Shown: positions 1 through 10,231, counted from the first letter of the stretch. The stretch is DNA of 64,000 bases from Serratia proteamaculans (GCF_008830365.1 NZ_WBKI01000001.1:1612001-1676000), one strand, 5' to 3'. The notes: generated from the sequence alone by a model not told the origin. Translations and numbers: made by a program.

Positions 1-1139
1 AGTTCCGCCAGCCCTTTCAAACGACCAATTGCCGAATAACCCGGATTGGTTTTTTTCTTCAAGTCATCCAGCATCTGATGCCCATGATCGGGACGCATTG
101 GTATCGGCCGGGTATCACCCGCCTGATGACGCCGCAGCTCCTCGCAGAGGATCGCCTCAATCACCGCCACCATGTCAACGTCGCCTTGCAGATGCGCCCC
201 CTCATGGAAACTTTTCGGGTTTTCTTCACGGCAAGTGGCGCGCAGGTGGGTGAAATGGATGCGATCGCCGAAGGTTTCAATCATCCGCACCAGATCGTTA
301 TCCGCACGCACCCCATAGGAACCGGTACACATAGTAAAGCCGTTATAAAGGCTGTCGACCGTCTGCTTGAACCACTGCATATCCTCGATGGTCGAGACAA
401 TGCGAGGCAGGCCCAGGATCGGCCGCGGTGGATCGTCCGGATGCACCGCCAGCCGCACACCAACTTCCTCCGCTACCGGAACAATGGCGCGCAGGAACAC
501 CGCCATATTTTCACGCAGTTGCGCCTTGTCGATGGCATCGTACTCGGCCAGACGGGCACGAAACTGGTCGAGCGTATAGCCCTCTTCCGCCCCCGGCAGC
601 CCGGCAATGATGTTGCCGGTCAATTTGGCAACCTCTGCAGCGCTCATGGCAGCAAAACGCTCGGCGGCCTGCTTCCGCTCTTCCTGCGTGTAATCTTGCT
701 CTGCCCCGCCACGTTGCAGAATATGCAAATCAAAAGCAGCAAAGGCAATCTGATCGAAACGTAACGCTTTTGATCCGTCCGGCAGCAAATACTCCAGATC
801 GGTACGCGTCCAGTCGAGGATTGGCATAAAGTTGTAGCACACGGTATCGATGCCGCAGGCCGCGAGGTTACGCAGCGATTGCTGATAATGGGCGATATGC
901 TGCTGATAATTGCCGCTATGGGTTTTGATCTCCTCATGCACCGGAATGCTTTCCACCACCGACCACACCAACCCCTTTTCTGCCAATAGCGCCTGGCGGG
1001 CCTTGATCTCTTCGATCGGCCACACTTCGCCATTCGGGATATGGTGCAATGCAGTAACCACTCCGGTAGCGCCCGCCTGGCGCACATCGTCAAGAGAGAC
1101 AGGATCGTTCGGCCCATACCAACGCCATGTTTGTTCCAT
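1..1139 (-). CDS. uxuA: Mannonate dehydratase UxuA (3' end cut off by the window)
   Basis: Dehydrates D-mannonate to 2-keto-3-deoxygluconate in hexuronate (glucuronate) breakdown, in the cytoplasm. The reverse-strand frame opens at an ATG at 1139 with the UxuA-type beginning [16 protein letters not shown] and runs to the window edge without a stop. Family motifs include HPDDPPRP near residue 231 and [14 protein letters not shown] at the visible end. About 379 codons are visible against roughly 394 in E. coli, so only the last few residues are missing. It is divergent from yeiQ across 339 bases that carry an ExuR/UxuR-like palindrome. The family call is firm. Confidence 0.95.
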   Translation of the reverse strand, partial: MEQTWRWYGPNDPVSLDDVRQAGATGVVTALHHIPNGEVWPIEEIKARQALLAEKGLVWSVVESIPVHEEIKTHSGNYQQHIAHYQQSLRNLAACGIDTVCYNFMPILDWTRTDLEYLLPDGSKALRFDQIAFAAFDLHILQRGGAEQDYTQEERKQAAERFAAMSAAEVAKLTGNIIAGLPGAEEGYTLDQFRARLAEYDAIDKAQLRENMAVFLRAIVPVAEEVGVRLAVHPDDPPRPILGLPRIVSTIEDMQWFKQTVDSLYNGFTMCTGSYGVRADNDLVRMIETFGDRIHFTHLRATCREENPKSFHEGAHLQGDVDMVAVIEAILCEELRRHQAGDTRPIPMRPDHGHQMLDDLKKKTNPGYSAIGRLKGLAE

Positions 1140-1478
1140 TTTTTATCCTTGTAAGAATCGCCCAGTATTATGGAGGGGATAAAGATCGCACAGTTTTGGC
1201 GATCTTGTTATACCAAATTGAAGTAGATATCAGTTATCTTTCACCTTACTCTTTCGCAACTGACTGTCAAAAGCGAAACCCTGATTGGTTGATCCACTTC
1301 ACGATTCTGGCTTATTTTGAGCTGGGCAATGTTATTAGCACCCATACAGCCTTACACTGGCGGCAGAGACCCCGTGCGAAAAAGGGTAAGCGCCGTGCCG
1401 TTTTTTTCTCGCAAAACTGGTCTGATAACTTTTGGAAAGTTAACGGCCAGTACCTTTCATTCAGCTTAGGAGCCATGC
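1140..1478. other. Divergent uxuA / yeiQ promoter region
   Basis: This 339-base gap should hold both divergent promoters. I see one good ExuR/UxuR-like palindrome at 1205-1216 and a weaker similar sequence (TTGGTTGATCCA) near 1286-1297. The short frame crossing the gap on the + strand has no recognisable product. A clear Shine-Dalgarno AGGAG at 1468-1472 serves yeiQ. Confidence 0.5.
1205..1216. promoter_or_regulatory. Putative ExuR/UxuR operator
   Basis: TTGTTATACCAA differs at one position from the palindrome TTGGTATACCAA that is the core of known ExuR/UxuR sites in enterics. Its place between uxuA and yeiQ fits hexuronate control of both genes. The motif is seen; the regulator is inferred. 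Confidence 0.55.
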
Positions 1479-2960
1479 ATGAAGACTATCGCCAACTCAC
1501 CGCTTCCCGACGCCGTCCTGCAACCCCACTATGACCGCAGCGCGCTGCAAAGCCGTATGGTGCACATTGGGTTTGGCGCTTTTCACCGCGCCCATCAGGC
1601 TTTGCTGACCGACCGGGTATTGAACCGCCAGGGGGGGGACTGGGGGATTTGTGAGATCAGCCTGTTTGGTGGCGCTACTCTGTTCCAGACGCTGCGTCAA
1701 CAAGACCATCTTTATAGCGTGCTGGAAAAAGGTGCGGCGGGTAATCAGGCGATCGTGATCGGTGCTGTACATGAAAGCGTGCACCGCAAACTGGAAGGGA
1801 TCGACGCGGTACTGGAAAAACTGGCTGAGCCTCAGGTGGCGATCGTCTCAATGACCATCACCGAAAAAGGCTACTGCATCGAGCCAGGCAGCGGTAAGCT
1901 GGATTTGCAACATCAAGGGATCCGCGCCGATCTGGCTAATCCCGACCAACCCACCACCGTGCCCGGTATTTTGGTCGAAGCACTGCGTCTGCGCCTGGAA
2001 CGTGGTCTGCCCGCCTTTACCCTGCTCTCTTGCGATAACATTCCGGAAAACGGCCATGTGCTGCGTAACGCCATCATAGGTTTGGCACAGGCACGCGACG
2101 GGGCTCTGGCCGGCTGGATTGCTCAACAGGTCAGCTTCCCCAGCACCATGGTCGACCGCATTGTTCCTGCTGCCACGCCGGAAACACTGGAGGAAGTGGC
2201 CATCGCACTGGGCGGTGTGCGTGATGAATGCGCTATCGTCTGCGAACCCTTTATTCAATGGGTGGTAGAGGATAATTTTGTCGCGGGCCGTCCGGCCTGG
2301 GAACGGGCTGGTGCACAGTTGGTGAATGACGTACTGCCTTTTGAACAGATGAAGTTGCGCATGCTGAACGGCAGCCATTCTTTCCTGGCCTATCTCGGTT
2401 ATCTGGGGGGATATCAGTATATCAACGACTGTATGGCCGATGAGTCTTATCGCCATGCCGCGCTCCACCTGATGCTGGCCGAACAAGCACCGACGCTCAG
2501 CGTCAGCGGCATCGACCTGGCCGCTTATGCCGCGCAACTGATTGAACGCTACAGCAATCCGGCGCTGCAACACCGTACCTGGCAAATCGCCATGGACGGG
2601 ACGCAGAAATTACCGCAACGCATGCTGGACTCGGTCCGTTGGCATCTGCAACATGGCGGCAGCTACGCCGGTCTGGCACTGGGTGTGGCTGCCTGGATGC
2701 GCTATGTCGGCGGCGTGGATGACGCCGGACAAGCTATCGATATTCACGATCCGCTGCTGGCAACGCTGCAGCAGACGGTGGCCGCAACGCCGGACGATGA
2801 ACAGCGAGTAAAAGCCCTGCTGGGGTTGAAGGCGGTTTTTGGTGAGCAGCTGGCGGTTAATGAGGAGTTTGTAGCGGCGGTTACCCGCGCCTATCTGTCA
2901 CTGCGCGATCGTGGAGCGCGACAAACGGTGCAAAACTGGGTGTCGACTCAACTGGCTTAA
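1479..2960 (+). CDS. yeiQ: YeiQ, mannitol dehydrogenase family (fructuronate reductase-like) oxidoreductase
   Basis: An NAD(P)-dependent polyol/uronate dehydrogenase of 493 residues. It resembles E. coli YeiQ most closely (GFGAFHRAHQALLTDRVLN near residues 30-50, then GGDWGICEISLF) and is a paralogue of UxuB. Family landmarks are visible: SCDN, TMVDRIVPA, the KLRMLNGSHS catalytic block and TWQIAMDGTQKLPQR. The start at 1479 has AGGAG six bases upstream. No other uxuB is visible, and the gene is divergent from uxuA, so it may act as D-mannonate oxidoreductase here, feeding UxuA; that is inference. The order yeiQ-yeiR-lpxT matches E. coli and supports the symbol. Confidence 0.88.
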   Translation: MKTIANSPLPDAVLQPHYDRSALQSRMVHIGFGAFHRAHQALLTDRVLNRQGGDWGICEISLFGGATLFQTLRQQDHLYSVLEKGAAGNQAIVIGAVHESVHRKLEGIDAVLEKLAEPQVAIVSMTITEKGYCIEPGSGKLDLQHQGIRADLANPDQPTTVPGILVEALRLRLERGLPAFTLLSCDNIPENGHVLRNAIIGLAQARDGALAGWIAQQVSFPSTMVDRIVPAATPETLEEVAIALGGVRDECAIVCEPFIQWVVEDNFVAGRPAWERAGAQLVNDVLPFEQMKLRMLNGSHSFLAYLGYLGGYQYINDCMADESYRHAALHLMLAEQAPTLSVSGIDLAAYAAQLIERYSNPALQHRTWQIAMDGTQKLPQRMLDSVRWHLQHGGSYAGLALGVAAWMRYVGGVDDAGQAIDIHDPLLATLQQTVAATPDDEQRVKALLGLKAVFGEQLAVNEEFVAAVTRAYLSLRDRGARQTVQNWVSTQLA

Positions 2961-3011
2961 TTCCCCGCTTAAACCTGGTGATAGCCTGAAAGAGCAATGA
3001 GAGGAAAATGA

Positions 3012-3033
3012 CCATGCCGGGCGTCCGGCATGG
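3012..3033. terminator. Hairpin between convergent yeiQ and pilin-like gene
   Basis: CCATGCCGG and CCGGCATGG form a perfect 9-bp stem around a 4-base loop. It lies between two convergent genes, so it can serve both. Neither side has a strong T run, so it may be a transcript-end stabiliser rather than a classic terminator. Confidence 0.5.
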
Positions 3034-3042
3034 CCGAACGAC

Positions 3043-3351
3043 TTAACGATAAACTACCGTCATTACTGCAAGGTTTTTCTGCTGATCCACCCACTTCATC
3101 TCGGTTGACCCTAAATTCAGCGGAAGCTCTTTGCGTGTAGCATCAAATTTAGACAGTGTCTGTTGGCCTTGATAGTGCTGCCCATTGCGGTAACATTGTG
3201 TCTTGGCCGTTGAATCGGCGACGTTCACCGTGCAGGGACTTTCCACAATAGAACCGACAAAATGAATAACCCCGCCAGTGGTTCCTGCATGACTTGCTGC
3301 CGTCCATGAAAACAACATTCCTGCGATCAAAAATAACCGGAAGACATTCAT
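3043..3351 (-). CDS. Small secreted fimbrial (type 1 pilin-like) protein
   Basis: A 102-residue exported protein. Residues 1-22 form a signal peptide ending SHA, followed by GGVIHFVGSIVESPCTV, which matches the N-terminal strand of type 1 pilins. Cys40 and Cys53 could form a disulphide and the C-terminus (TVVYR) resembles the terminal pilin strand. It is much shorter than a normal pilin (about 150-180 residues) and the central region is missing, yet the frame is intact. No chaperone, usher or other pilin gene is nearby. It may be a minor adhesin subunit or a decayed single gene. Confidence 0.6.
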   Translation of the reverse strand: MNVFRLFLIAGMLFSWTAASHAGTTGGVIHFVGSIVESPCTVNVADSTAKTQCYRNGQHYQGQQTLSKFDATRKELPLNLGSTEMKWVDQQKNLAVMTVVYR

Positions 3352-3668
3352 GGCAACCTCATTTTTTGTTAAGCCAATTTAACCATAGAGGATCTTCTTA
3401 AGAATAATCGCAAGGTCAGAGGAATTATTTGCGGGGTAATCGGGCAATTAACAAAGAAAAAACAAGCTAATAACAAACGGTATCCATGGCTAATTCATGG
3501 TTTTACCTAAGAATTTTCCGACAATTTATCGTGGATTTAGCCGGTTAAATATCGCATCTTAACCTGCCAAATTTGTGATCTGGCGCAGATAGAGCAACCT
3601 CATTCGCTCAGACAGAGTCGCACTGCTTATTTATTGATCAACCACTACTTTTACATCAGGAATAATCC
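3352..3668. other. Intergenic region between pilin-like gene and yeiR
   Basis: An AT-rich 317-base gap that must carry the promoters of the two divergent genes. I see no recognisable operator, repeat or small gene in it. Confidence 0.4.
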
Positions 3669-4643
3669 ATGACTAAAACTAACCTGATCACCGGTTTCCT
3701 TGGCAGCGGTAAAACCACCACCATCCGTCATTTGCTGGCTAACAAGCCGGAGCATGAACGCTGGGCGGTGCTGGTGAATGAGTTCGGTGAAATTGGCATC
3801 GACGGCGCACTGCTGGCAGACAGCGGCGCGGTACTCAAAGAGATCCCTGGCGGTTGCATGTGCTGCGTCAACGGACTGCCAATGCAGGTCGGGCTGAATA
3901 TGCTGCTGCAACAGAGTAAACCCGACCGACTGTTGATCGAACCCACCGGCCTTGGGCATCCCAAACAGATCTTGTCGTTGCTGACGCAGGACAGCTATGC
4001 CGGTTGGATCGACTTGCAAGCGACCCTGTGCCTGTTGGACGCACGCCAACTCAGCGAACCGCGTTACCGTGAAAACGAAAACTTCCGCGATCAACTGGCG
4101 GCCGCCGACATTATTCTGGCCAGCAAGAGCGACACTTATCAGCCACAAGATCTGCGGGCCCTGCAGCAGTGGGCAGAACAGGATCCCCGGCAGCGACCGC
4201 TTTATCACATCCAACAGGGTCAGGCGGATGTCGCCCTGCTCGACCTTCCTCGCACGAATCGCACAGAATTACCGGATGCGCAGCATCATCATAGCCACAG
4301 TAAAACGCAGGGCTTGGCTGCATTGCGACTGCCGGAAAACTCACGCTGGCGAAGAGCGCTCAATCAGGGCCAGGGATTTACCAGCTGCGGTTGGATCTTT
4401 GACGCCGACACCGTGTTCGATACCGTTGGCATCATGGAGTGGATACGGCTGGCACCGGTCGAACGGGCCAAAGGCGTAGTACGTATTGCTGAAGGCACCC
4501 TTTTGATCAACCGTCAGGGACAGGATCTCAGTATCGAAACGCGCCCTGTCGCACCACTGGACAGCCGAATTGAACTGATTCACAACGAGAATGCGGACTG
4601 GAACGCGCTGCAATCCAAACTGTTTAACATTCGTTTAAGTTGA
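3669..4643 (+). CDS. yeiR: YeiR, CobW/COG0523-type zinc-binding GTPase
   Basis: A metal-handling P-loop GTPase of 324 residues, closely matching E. coli YeiR. The Walker A motif GFLGSGKTT is at residues 9-17, EPTG at 91-94, SKSD (guanine recognition) at 152-155, and the family metal site CMCC at 63-66. A His-rich stretch (QHHHSH, 205-210) probably binds zinc as well. COG0523 proteins are thought to act as metal chaperones or insertases. It sits between yeiQ and lpxT as in E. coli. The function in this organism is inferred from the family. Confidence 0.93.
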   Translation: MTKTNLITGFLGSGKTTTIRHLLANKPEHERWAVLVNEFGEIGIDGALLADSGAVLKEIPGGCMCCVNGLPMQVGLNMLLQQSKPDRLLIEPTGLGHPKQILSLLTQDSYAGWIDLQATLCLLDARQLSEPRYRENENFRDQLAAADIILASKSDTYQPQDLRALQQWAEQDPRQRPLYHIQQGQADVALLDLPRTNRTELPDAQHHHSHSKTQGLAALRLPENSRWRRALNQGQGFTSCGWIFDADTVFDTVGIMEWIRLAPVERAKGVVRIAEGTLLINRQGQDLSIETRPVAPLDSRIELIHNENADWNALQSKLFNIRLS

Positions 4644-4694
4644 GATCTTTACCGTTAGCACCCTTTTCATTTTAGACTTACAACAGGTTATGCC

Positions 4695-5405
4695 ATGACT
4701 CGCCGCAATTTACCCTTCATCATTTTCTTCAATATACTGGGCATTGCGCTGTTTTTGTCCTGGTTCCTGCCAACCAACCACGGCTATTGGTTTACCCTGG
4801 ACTCGTCGATTTTCTTCTTTTTTAATCGTCATCTGGCGACCGACCCCGCTTTTCTGCATTTGGTGGCCATTACCAATAACCGTGCGTTTGATGTAATTTC
4901 GCTGATTGCCATGGGGTTGCTGTACCTGTGCTTTTACCTGCAACAGGATGCCGCCGGCCGTCGCCGTTTGCTGGTCACCGGCGTTGTTATGCTGCTGACC
5001 GCCGTGGTGTTGAACCAACTGGGTCATCTGTTACCGGTCAAGCACCCCAGCCCGTCGCTGAGTTTTGATAATGTTAATCGCGTCAGTGAACTGACCGGCA
5101 TTCCCACCAAAGATGCCTCCAGCGACAGCTTCCCTGGCGACCACGGCATGATGCTGATGATTTTCGCCTGCTTTATGCTGCGCTACTTTAACCGCCGCGC
5201 GTTTGCCGTCGCGCTGCTGATCACGGTGGTGTTTTCATTACCACGCGTAATGATTGGCGCTCACTGGTTTACGGATATCGCCGTCGGTTCGCTGTCGGTG
5301 GTGCTGGTGGGGGCTAGTTGGTGCCTGATGACTCCACTCAGCGATGTGTTGATCCTGCGCCTGAATCGTATGCTGCCCGGTAAGCACCGCCCAACACAAC
5401 CATAA
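4695..5405 (+). CDS. lpxT: LpxT, undecaprenyl-pyrophosphate:lipid A 1-phosphate phosphotransferase
   Basis: An inner-membrane PAP2 enzyme of 236 residues that moves a phosphate from undecaprenyl pyrophosphate to the 1-position of lipid A on the periplasmic face, giving the 1-diphosphate form. Several hydrophobic segments are visible from residue 8 on. The PAP2 signature is present: KHPSP near 116, SFPGDH at 145-150, and R184 with H190 and D194 in RVMIGAHWFTD. It lies 51 bases after yeiR and before mepS, the E. coli order. Confidence 0.92.
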   Translation: MTRRNLPFIIFFNILGIALFLSWFLPTNHGYWFTLDSSIFFFFNRHLATDPAFLHLVAITNNRAFDVISLIAMGLLYLCFYLQQDAAGRRRLLVTGVVMLLTAVVLNQLGHLLPVKHPSPSLSFDNVNRVSELTGIPTKDASSDSFPGDHGMMLMIFACFMLRYFNRRAFAVALLITVVFSLPRVMIGAHWFTDIAVGSLSVVLVGASWCLMTPLSDVLILRLNRMLPGKHRPTQP

Positions 5406-5813
5406 CCCATCGTTATGACCCGCAGGAGGCCGCCAGCCTCCTGATAATTTCCCCACCGCTTCCTGTTTATTTCCACATCACCGCGTTAACGCTTCTGTTA
5501 CCTAATTTCACGCAAAATCAACACAACGGACAATCAGCGTTTTTTATATGATGATTTACATTATGTTACATCACAAATTCATATATAAAAGGGCGGAAAA
5601 AGGCTCGCAATCCCCAATTCGTTACGGTAATCTCGGATGCGTTTGTGCCTGGTTTAACTCGACTCAGCATCAAATCCACTAAAAGTGTGCGTTCCAGCAC
5701 GTTTTCGGCGGTATCTGATTGTCGATAAAGCAGGTGCAGATTAGTCTCGTTCCGTTTGGCATTTTTCAGGTAGCGACTGACGTCGTTAAGGACTTCAAGG
5801 GAAAACAATAACA
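5406..5813. other. lpxT-mepS intergenic region with long mepS leader
   Basis: A 408-base gap. It opens with a hairpin (5423-5443). The rest presumably carries the mepS promoter, perhaps near the AT-rich stretch around 5540-5590, and a leader of more than 150 bases. A frame on the minus strand (5566-5814) has no recognisable product and I treat it as chance. Confidence 0.4.
5423..5443 (+). terminator. Hairpin after lpxT
   Basis: CAGGAGGC and GCCTCCTG form a perfect 8-bp stem with a 5-base loop. It lies 17 bases after the lpxT stop. The T run after it is weak, so termination may be incomplete. Confidence 0.45.
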
Positions 5814-6389
5814 ATGGTCAAATCTCAACCGTTTCTGAGATATTTTTTGCGGGTAGTACCTGCAATTGCCGCAGCGGTAATGCTCTCCGCGTGCAGCACG
5901 ACACACACTTCGAACTTGAATAACGCACAAACTGAGATGCGTGCAGTTAATGACAAAGATGGTCTTTTACTGCAAGCCTCTCAGGATGAATTCGAAGCAA
6001 TGGTCCGTAACGTTGACGTTAAGTCAAAAATTATGGATCAGTATGCAGACTGGAAAGGCGTTCGCTACCGTTTAGGCGGTGAAACCAAGCGCGGCATTGA
6101 TTGCTCAGCATTTGTACAGCGTACTTTCCGTGAACAGTTTGGCATGGACTTACCTCGTTCAACCTATGAACAGGAAGACATGGGCAAGAAAATCTTGCGC
6201 ACCAAACTGCGTCCTGGCGATCTGGTGCTGTTCCGCGCCGGCTCTACCGGACGCCATGTCGGCATCTATTTAGGTAACGATCAATTCGTTCATGCCTCTA
6301 CCAGCAGCGGCGTGATGATTTCGAAACTGAGCGATAACTATTGGAATAAACGTTATCGCGAAGCCCGCCGGGTGCTTACCAGCAGCTGA
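5814..6389 (+). CDS. mepS: MepS (Spr), murein DD-endopeptidase lipoprotein
   Basis: An outer-membrane lipoprotein that cleaves D-Ala-mDAP crosslinks to let peptidoglycan grow. It has 191 residues. A lipoprotein signal ends with LSAC, lipid Cys at residue 27. The NlpC/P60 catalytic domain follows, with Cys97 (GIDCSAF), His148 (GRHVGIY) and His160 (FVHAS) as the expected catalytic set. The start at 5814 follows a purine-rich AAGGGAAAAC. E. coli MepS is controlled by NlpI/Prc proteolysis; neither partner is in this window. Confidence 0.95.
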   Translation: MVKSQPFLRYFLRVVPAIAAAVMLSACSTTHTSNLNNAQTEMRAVNDKDGLLLQASQDEFEAMVRNVDVKSKIMDQYADWKGVRYRLGGETKRGIDCSAFVQRTFREQFGMDLPRSTYEQEDMGKKILRTKLRPGDLVLFRAGSTGRHVGIYLGNDQFVHASTSSGVMISKLSDNYWNKRYREARRVLTSS

Positions 6390-6736
6390 CGGAACAAAAC
6401 CTGATTGTCCTGAAGACCAAACGAGCGATAGAACGCTGCCTACGGGCAGCGTTTTTTTTTGCGCGGAGATTCCCCCACTAAGCCCCCCTATTATCTATTC
6501 GCGATGTTTTCGACATCCCCGTTTATATTTCGCGAAATTATTGCAGGGAAACGACGCCAACGATGAAAAACTCACCTATTATCGTCAAATGGGAATAACA
6601 GCGATAATGCAGGGTTTAAACTATTATCACCGTGGGATAAACGATGAATAATGGCTGCAACACCATCATTGCGATATATTAGACAGTCACTCTATAACAA
6701 AAACAAATTGATACGCCGTGCTCAGGGGGCAGGTTT
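6390..6736. other. mepS-rtn intergenic region
   Basis: A 347-base gap that begins with the strong mepS terminator. The remainder is AT-rich and presumably holds the rtn promoter. I see no small gene or recognised operator. Confidence 0.4.
6432..6460 (+). terminator. Rho-independent terminator of mepS
   Basis: AACGCTGCC and GGCAGCGTT pair around a TACG loop, which is a stable UNCG-type tetraloop. A run of nine T follows directly. Confidence 0.92.
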
Positions 6737-8323
6737 ATGGGCTTGAAAAGGGCATTTGCACGCCACGTCTCGCACAGACGACGCAGCCTGGCTAAAAGCG
6801 GTATCGTGGCCCTGGTATTTTTTATCCTGTTTATGGCTATTACGCTTTCTTTGATTAGCCACCAGCGCACAGAATATCAACGTGCGCTAGAACAACGGAC
6901 GCAGAAACTCACCCTTGAGACCTTTAACAGCCTCACGACAGTCATGCACCAATTGATGCCGTTAACCGAGCGCCCCTGCGCAACCAGCCAGCCGGAACTT
7001 ACCTACCAGGCCGCCTTCCATTCCGGTGTGCGCACCTTTATGTTAGTGAAAAACGGCTTTGCCTATTGCTCTTCCGCTACCGGTAACATGATGCTGGCGT
7101 TAAAAAACATCTACCCGGAAATTGACCAACAGCAACGGCTGGATCTCAAACTGCAGCAGGGTACCCCACTGGTCCCTGGAAAACCGGCGGTTGCCGTTTG
7201 GTTGCGTCAGCCAGGTAAAAAAGACACCGGCATACTGGCCACCCTGGATATTGGCCTGATGCCCCAACAGATGTTCGGCACCAGCACCGTTCGGACCCAT
7301 GGCGTTGCCATTATTCTGGGCGATCGCGCCCTGACCAGTTTTAGTCCAAACCTGATGCCGGTGAACCAGTTGCCGGACGGAAAGGCCGATCGCATCTCCA
7401 TCGCCGGCACCCCGATGATCATTATGTTTTATAACCAAAAACTGACGCCCAACGATATCCGCCTGACGCTGCTGGGCAGCCTGGTGCTGTCTTTGATGAT
7501 CGGCGTGCTGTGCTACTACATGCTGCTGCTGCGCCAAAGCCCGGAGCGGGCAATGATGCGTGGAATCAAACGCAACGAGTTCTTTATCGAATATCAGCCG
7601 GTGTTTCATACCCGTTCCGGCACCATCGGCGGGCTGGAAGCACTGATCCGCTGGCAGCACCCTATCGAAGGACGTATTCCGCCGGATCTGTTTATTCCCT
7701 ACGCCGAAAGCGAAGGGCTGATAGTGCCGCTGACGCGTCACCTGTTCCGCCTGATTGCCGAAGACGCCCCCAGGCTGGCGACGGCATTGCCGCAGGGGGC
7801 CAAGCTCGGTCTGAACATCTCCCCTTCTCATCTCAGTGCGCCCTCTTTCCATCAGGACGTGTACGAACTGCTGGCGCAATTGCCGGGGAACTACTTCACG
7901 CTGGTGTTTGAAATTACCGAACGTGGCATGGTTGAGGAAGGCAACGCGTTGACCGAGTTCGACTGGTTGCATCAACAAGGCATTGAAATCGCCATCGATG
8001 ATTTTGGCACCGGCCATAGCGCTTTGATTTATCTGGAACGCTTTAGCATGGACTATCTGAAAATAGACCGCGGCTTTGTCAACTCCATCGGTCGGGATAC
8101 GGTCACTGCCCCGGTGCTGGACGCGGTGATTTCACTGGCCAAGAAACTGAAAATGCAAACCGTGGCCGAAGGGGTGGAAACCGCCGAACAGCTGCACTTC
8201 CTGAAGGAACAGGACGTTAACTTTATGCAGGGGTATTACTTTAGCAAACCGCTGAGCATCGATAACTTCGTGACCTTCTGCAACGCCCATACGGTCATGG
8301 ACCATCAGGTGCTAAAGGACTGA
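6737..8323 (+). CDS. rtn: CSS-motif cyclic-di-GMP phosphodiesterase Rtn/PdeN
   Basis: A membrane-bound c-di-GMP phosphodiesterase of 528 residues. A first membrane segment (about 21-42) is followed by a periplasmic CSS domain with Cys81 and the Cys111-Ser112-Ser113 motif, then a second membrane segment (about 245-266) and a C-terminal EAL domain. The EAL motif is E301-A302-L303, with EITE near 392 and DDFGTG at 421-426, so catalysis looks intact. In the family, redox state of the CSS cysteines in the periplasm controls activity. The position between mepS and yejA matches E. coli. Confidence 0.93.
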   Translation: MGLKRAFARHVSHRRRSLAKSGIVALVFFILFMAITLSLISHQRTEYQRALEQRTQKLTLETFNSLTTVMHQLMPLTERPCATSQPELTYQAAFHSGVRTFMLVKNGFAYCSSATGNMMLALKNIYPEIDQQQRLDLKLQQGTPLVPGKPAVAVWLRQPGKKDTGILATLDIGLMPQQMFGTSTVRTHGVAIILGDRALTSFSPNLMPVNQLPDGKADRISIAGTPMIIMFYNQKLTPNDIRLTLLGSLVLSLMIGVLCYYMLLLRQSPERAMMRGIKRNEFFIEYQPVFHTRSGTIGGLEALIRWQHPIEGRIPPDLFIPYAESEGLIVPLTRHLFRLIAEDAPRLATALPQGAKLGLNISPSHLSAPSFHQDVYELLAQLPGNYFTLVFEITERGMVEEGNALTEFDWLHQQGIEIAIDDFGTGHSALIYLERFSMDYLKIDRGFVNSIGRDTVTAPVLDAVISLAKKLKMQTVAEGVETAEQLHFLKEQDVNFMQGYYFSKPLSIDNFVTFCNAHTVMDHQVLKD

Positions 8324-8412
8324 ATTTTTTAACTTCTTTACGCTTAGGCACGGCAGAAAATGTTATGCTGCCCCAGATTTCATCGACTTTACAGCAGGAG
8401 CTTACCGTCAAG

Positions 8413-10221
8413 ATGTCCGTGCGCGTTTTTGCTGCCCTGGTGCTCTCAGCACTGAGTTTTGGCCTGCAGGCCGAAACCCTCAATGAAAGCTATGCTTTCG
8501 CCCAGCTCGGTGAGCCGAAATATGCCACCGACTTCAGCCATTATGACTACGTCAACCCGGCAGCACCGAAAGGCGGTGATGTGCGGCTGGCGGCGATCGG
8601 CACCTATGATAACTTTAACCGCTATGCGCAACGTGGCGTACCCGGCGAGCGAACCGACGCGCTGTATGACACCCTGTTTACCACCTCAGACGATGAGATC
8701 GGCAGTTACTACCCACTGATTGCCGAATCTGCTCGCTTCCCGGCCGATATGCGCTGGGTGGAGCTGGATATTAACGCTCGCGCCCGCTTCCACGATGGTA
8801 CCCCCATCACCGCTGCCGATGTCGCCTTCACCTTTAACAAATTTATGACCGAAGGCGTACCTCAGTTTCGCGTGCTGTATAAAGGCGTTACGGTCAAGGC
8901 TATCTCACGTCTGACGGTGCGTATTGAATTCCCGCAGCCGGATAAAGACAAACTGCTTGGGTTGTTCGGCCTGCCTATTTTACCGCTGAGCTTCTGGAAA
9001 GATCACAAACTGAGCGAGCCGCTGAACACCCCGCCACTCAGCAGCGGTCCTTATAAGGTCGCCAGTTACCGGCTCGGTCAATACATTACCTATCAGCGCG
9101 TTCGCGATTACTGGGCCGCCAACCTGCCGGTCAACCGCGGCCGCTTTAACTTCGACAGTATCCGCTACGACTATTATCTGGATGACAAAGTCGCGCTGGA
9201 GGCCTTCAAGGCCGGTGCCTATGACTTCCGCATTGAAGGTTCGCCAAAAAGTTGGGCGACCCAGTATCAGGGCGGCAATTTCGCCCGCAATTACATCATC
9301 AAACAGGACGAAACCAACCAGTCGGCGCAAAACACCCGCTGGATGGCCTTCAATATGCGGCGCCCTCTGTTCGCCGACCCTCGGGTGCGGGAAGCGCTCA
9401 CGCTGGCCTTTGACTTCGACTGGATGAATAGGGCGCTGTATTACAACGCCTATCAGCGCACCAACAGCTACTTCCAGAATACTCAGTATGCCGCCAGCGG
9501 CTATCCGGATGCGGCCGAACTGGCGCTACTGGGGCCGCTGAAGGGCAAGGTGCCGGCAGAGGTGTTTACCAGTATCTATCAACCCCCTTCCTCTGATGGC
9601 AGCGGCAACGATCGCCAAAATCTATTAAAAGCCACTCAGTTGCTGAAACAGGCCGGCTGGGAAGTGAAAAATCAGCAGTTGGTCAACAGCAAAACCGGTC
9701 AGCCGTTTAGCTTTGAATTATTGTTGCTGAGTGGCAGCAATTTCCAGTACGTATTGCCATTCCAGCACAACCTGAAGCGACTGGGCATCGATATGCAGAT
9801 CCGTGAAATCGACATATCCCAATTCACCAAGCGCATGCGCGACGGTGATTTCGATATGATGCCGACGGTTTATATGGCAGTGCCATTCCCTAGCCCCGAT
9901 CTGAAAATACTCTGGGATTCCGAATACATTAATTCCAGCTATAACCGATCGGGCGTCAGCGATCCTGCGGTCGATAGCCTGGTCAGACAGATCGCCGCGC
10001 ATCAGGGCGACGAGAAAGCCTTGCTGCCGCTGGGCCGCGCGCTGGATCGGGTATTGACCTGGAACCGGTATATGCTGCCAATGTGGTATTCCAACCACGA
10101 CCGCTATGCCTACTGGGACAAATTCTCCACGCCGTCGATCCGCCCGGCCTACGTGATTGGTTTCGATAACTGGTGGTTTGACGTCAACAAGGCGGCGCGT
10201 TTGCCGGCTCAACAACAGTAA
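8413..10221 (+). CDS. yejA: YejA, periplasmic binding protein of the YejABEF oligopeptide importer
   Basis: A solute-binding protein (SBP family 5) of about 602 residues that delivers peptides, including microcin C in E. coli, to the YejBEF transporter. From the ATG at 8413 the protein begins with a clean signal peptide ([16 protein letters not shown]). An in-frame ATG at 8365 would add 16 residues ahead of the signal and is less likely, although the AGGAG at 8396-8400 lies 12 bases from the chosen start, which is long. It leads the yejABEF operon, with yejB starting 10 bases after its stop. Confidence 0.92.
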   Translation: MSVRVFAALVLSALSFGLQAETLNESYAFAQLGEPKYATDFSHYDYVNPAAPKGGDVRLAAIGTYDNFNRYAQRGVPGERTDALYDTLFTTSDDEIGSYYPLIAESARFPADMRWVELDINARARFHDGTPITAADVAFTFNKFMTEGVPQFRVLYKGVTVKAISRLTVRIEFPQPDKDKLLGLFGLPILPLSFWKDHKLSEPLNTPPLSSGPYKVASYRLGQYITYQRVRDYWAANLPVNRGRFNFDSIRYDYYLDDKVALEAFKAGAYDFRIEGSPKSWATQYQGGNFARNYIIKQDETNQSAQNTRWMAFNMRRPLFADPRVREALTLAFDFDWMNRALYYNAYQRTNSYFQNTQYAASGYPDAAELALLGPLKGKVPAEVFTSIYQPPSSDGSGNDRQNLLKATQLLKQAGWEVKNQQLVNSKTGQPFSFELLLLSGSNFQYVLPFQHNLKRLGIDMQIREIDISQFTKRMRDGDFDMMPTVYMAVPFPSPDLKILWDSEYINSSYNRSGVSDPAVDSLVRQIAAHQGDEKALLPLGRALDRVLTWNRYMLPMWYSNHDRYAYWDKFSTPSIRPAYVIGFDNWWFDVNKAARLPAQQQ

Positions 10222-10231
10222 GGGGTCAGCG

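Noticed and set aside
5566..5814. An 82-codon minus-strand frame before mepS
   Set aside because: No ribosome site or family resemblance; it covers the mepS leader.
7100..8017. A 305-codon open frame on the minus strand
   Set aside because: It lies opposite the conserved CSS and EAL domains of rtn and reads as low-complexity sequence rich in Gln, Arg and His.
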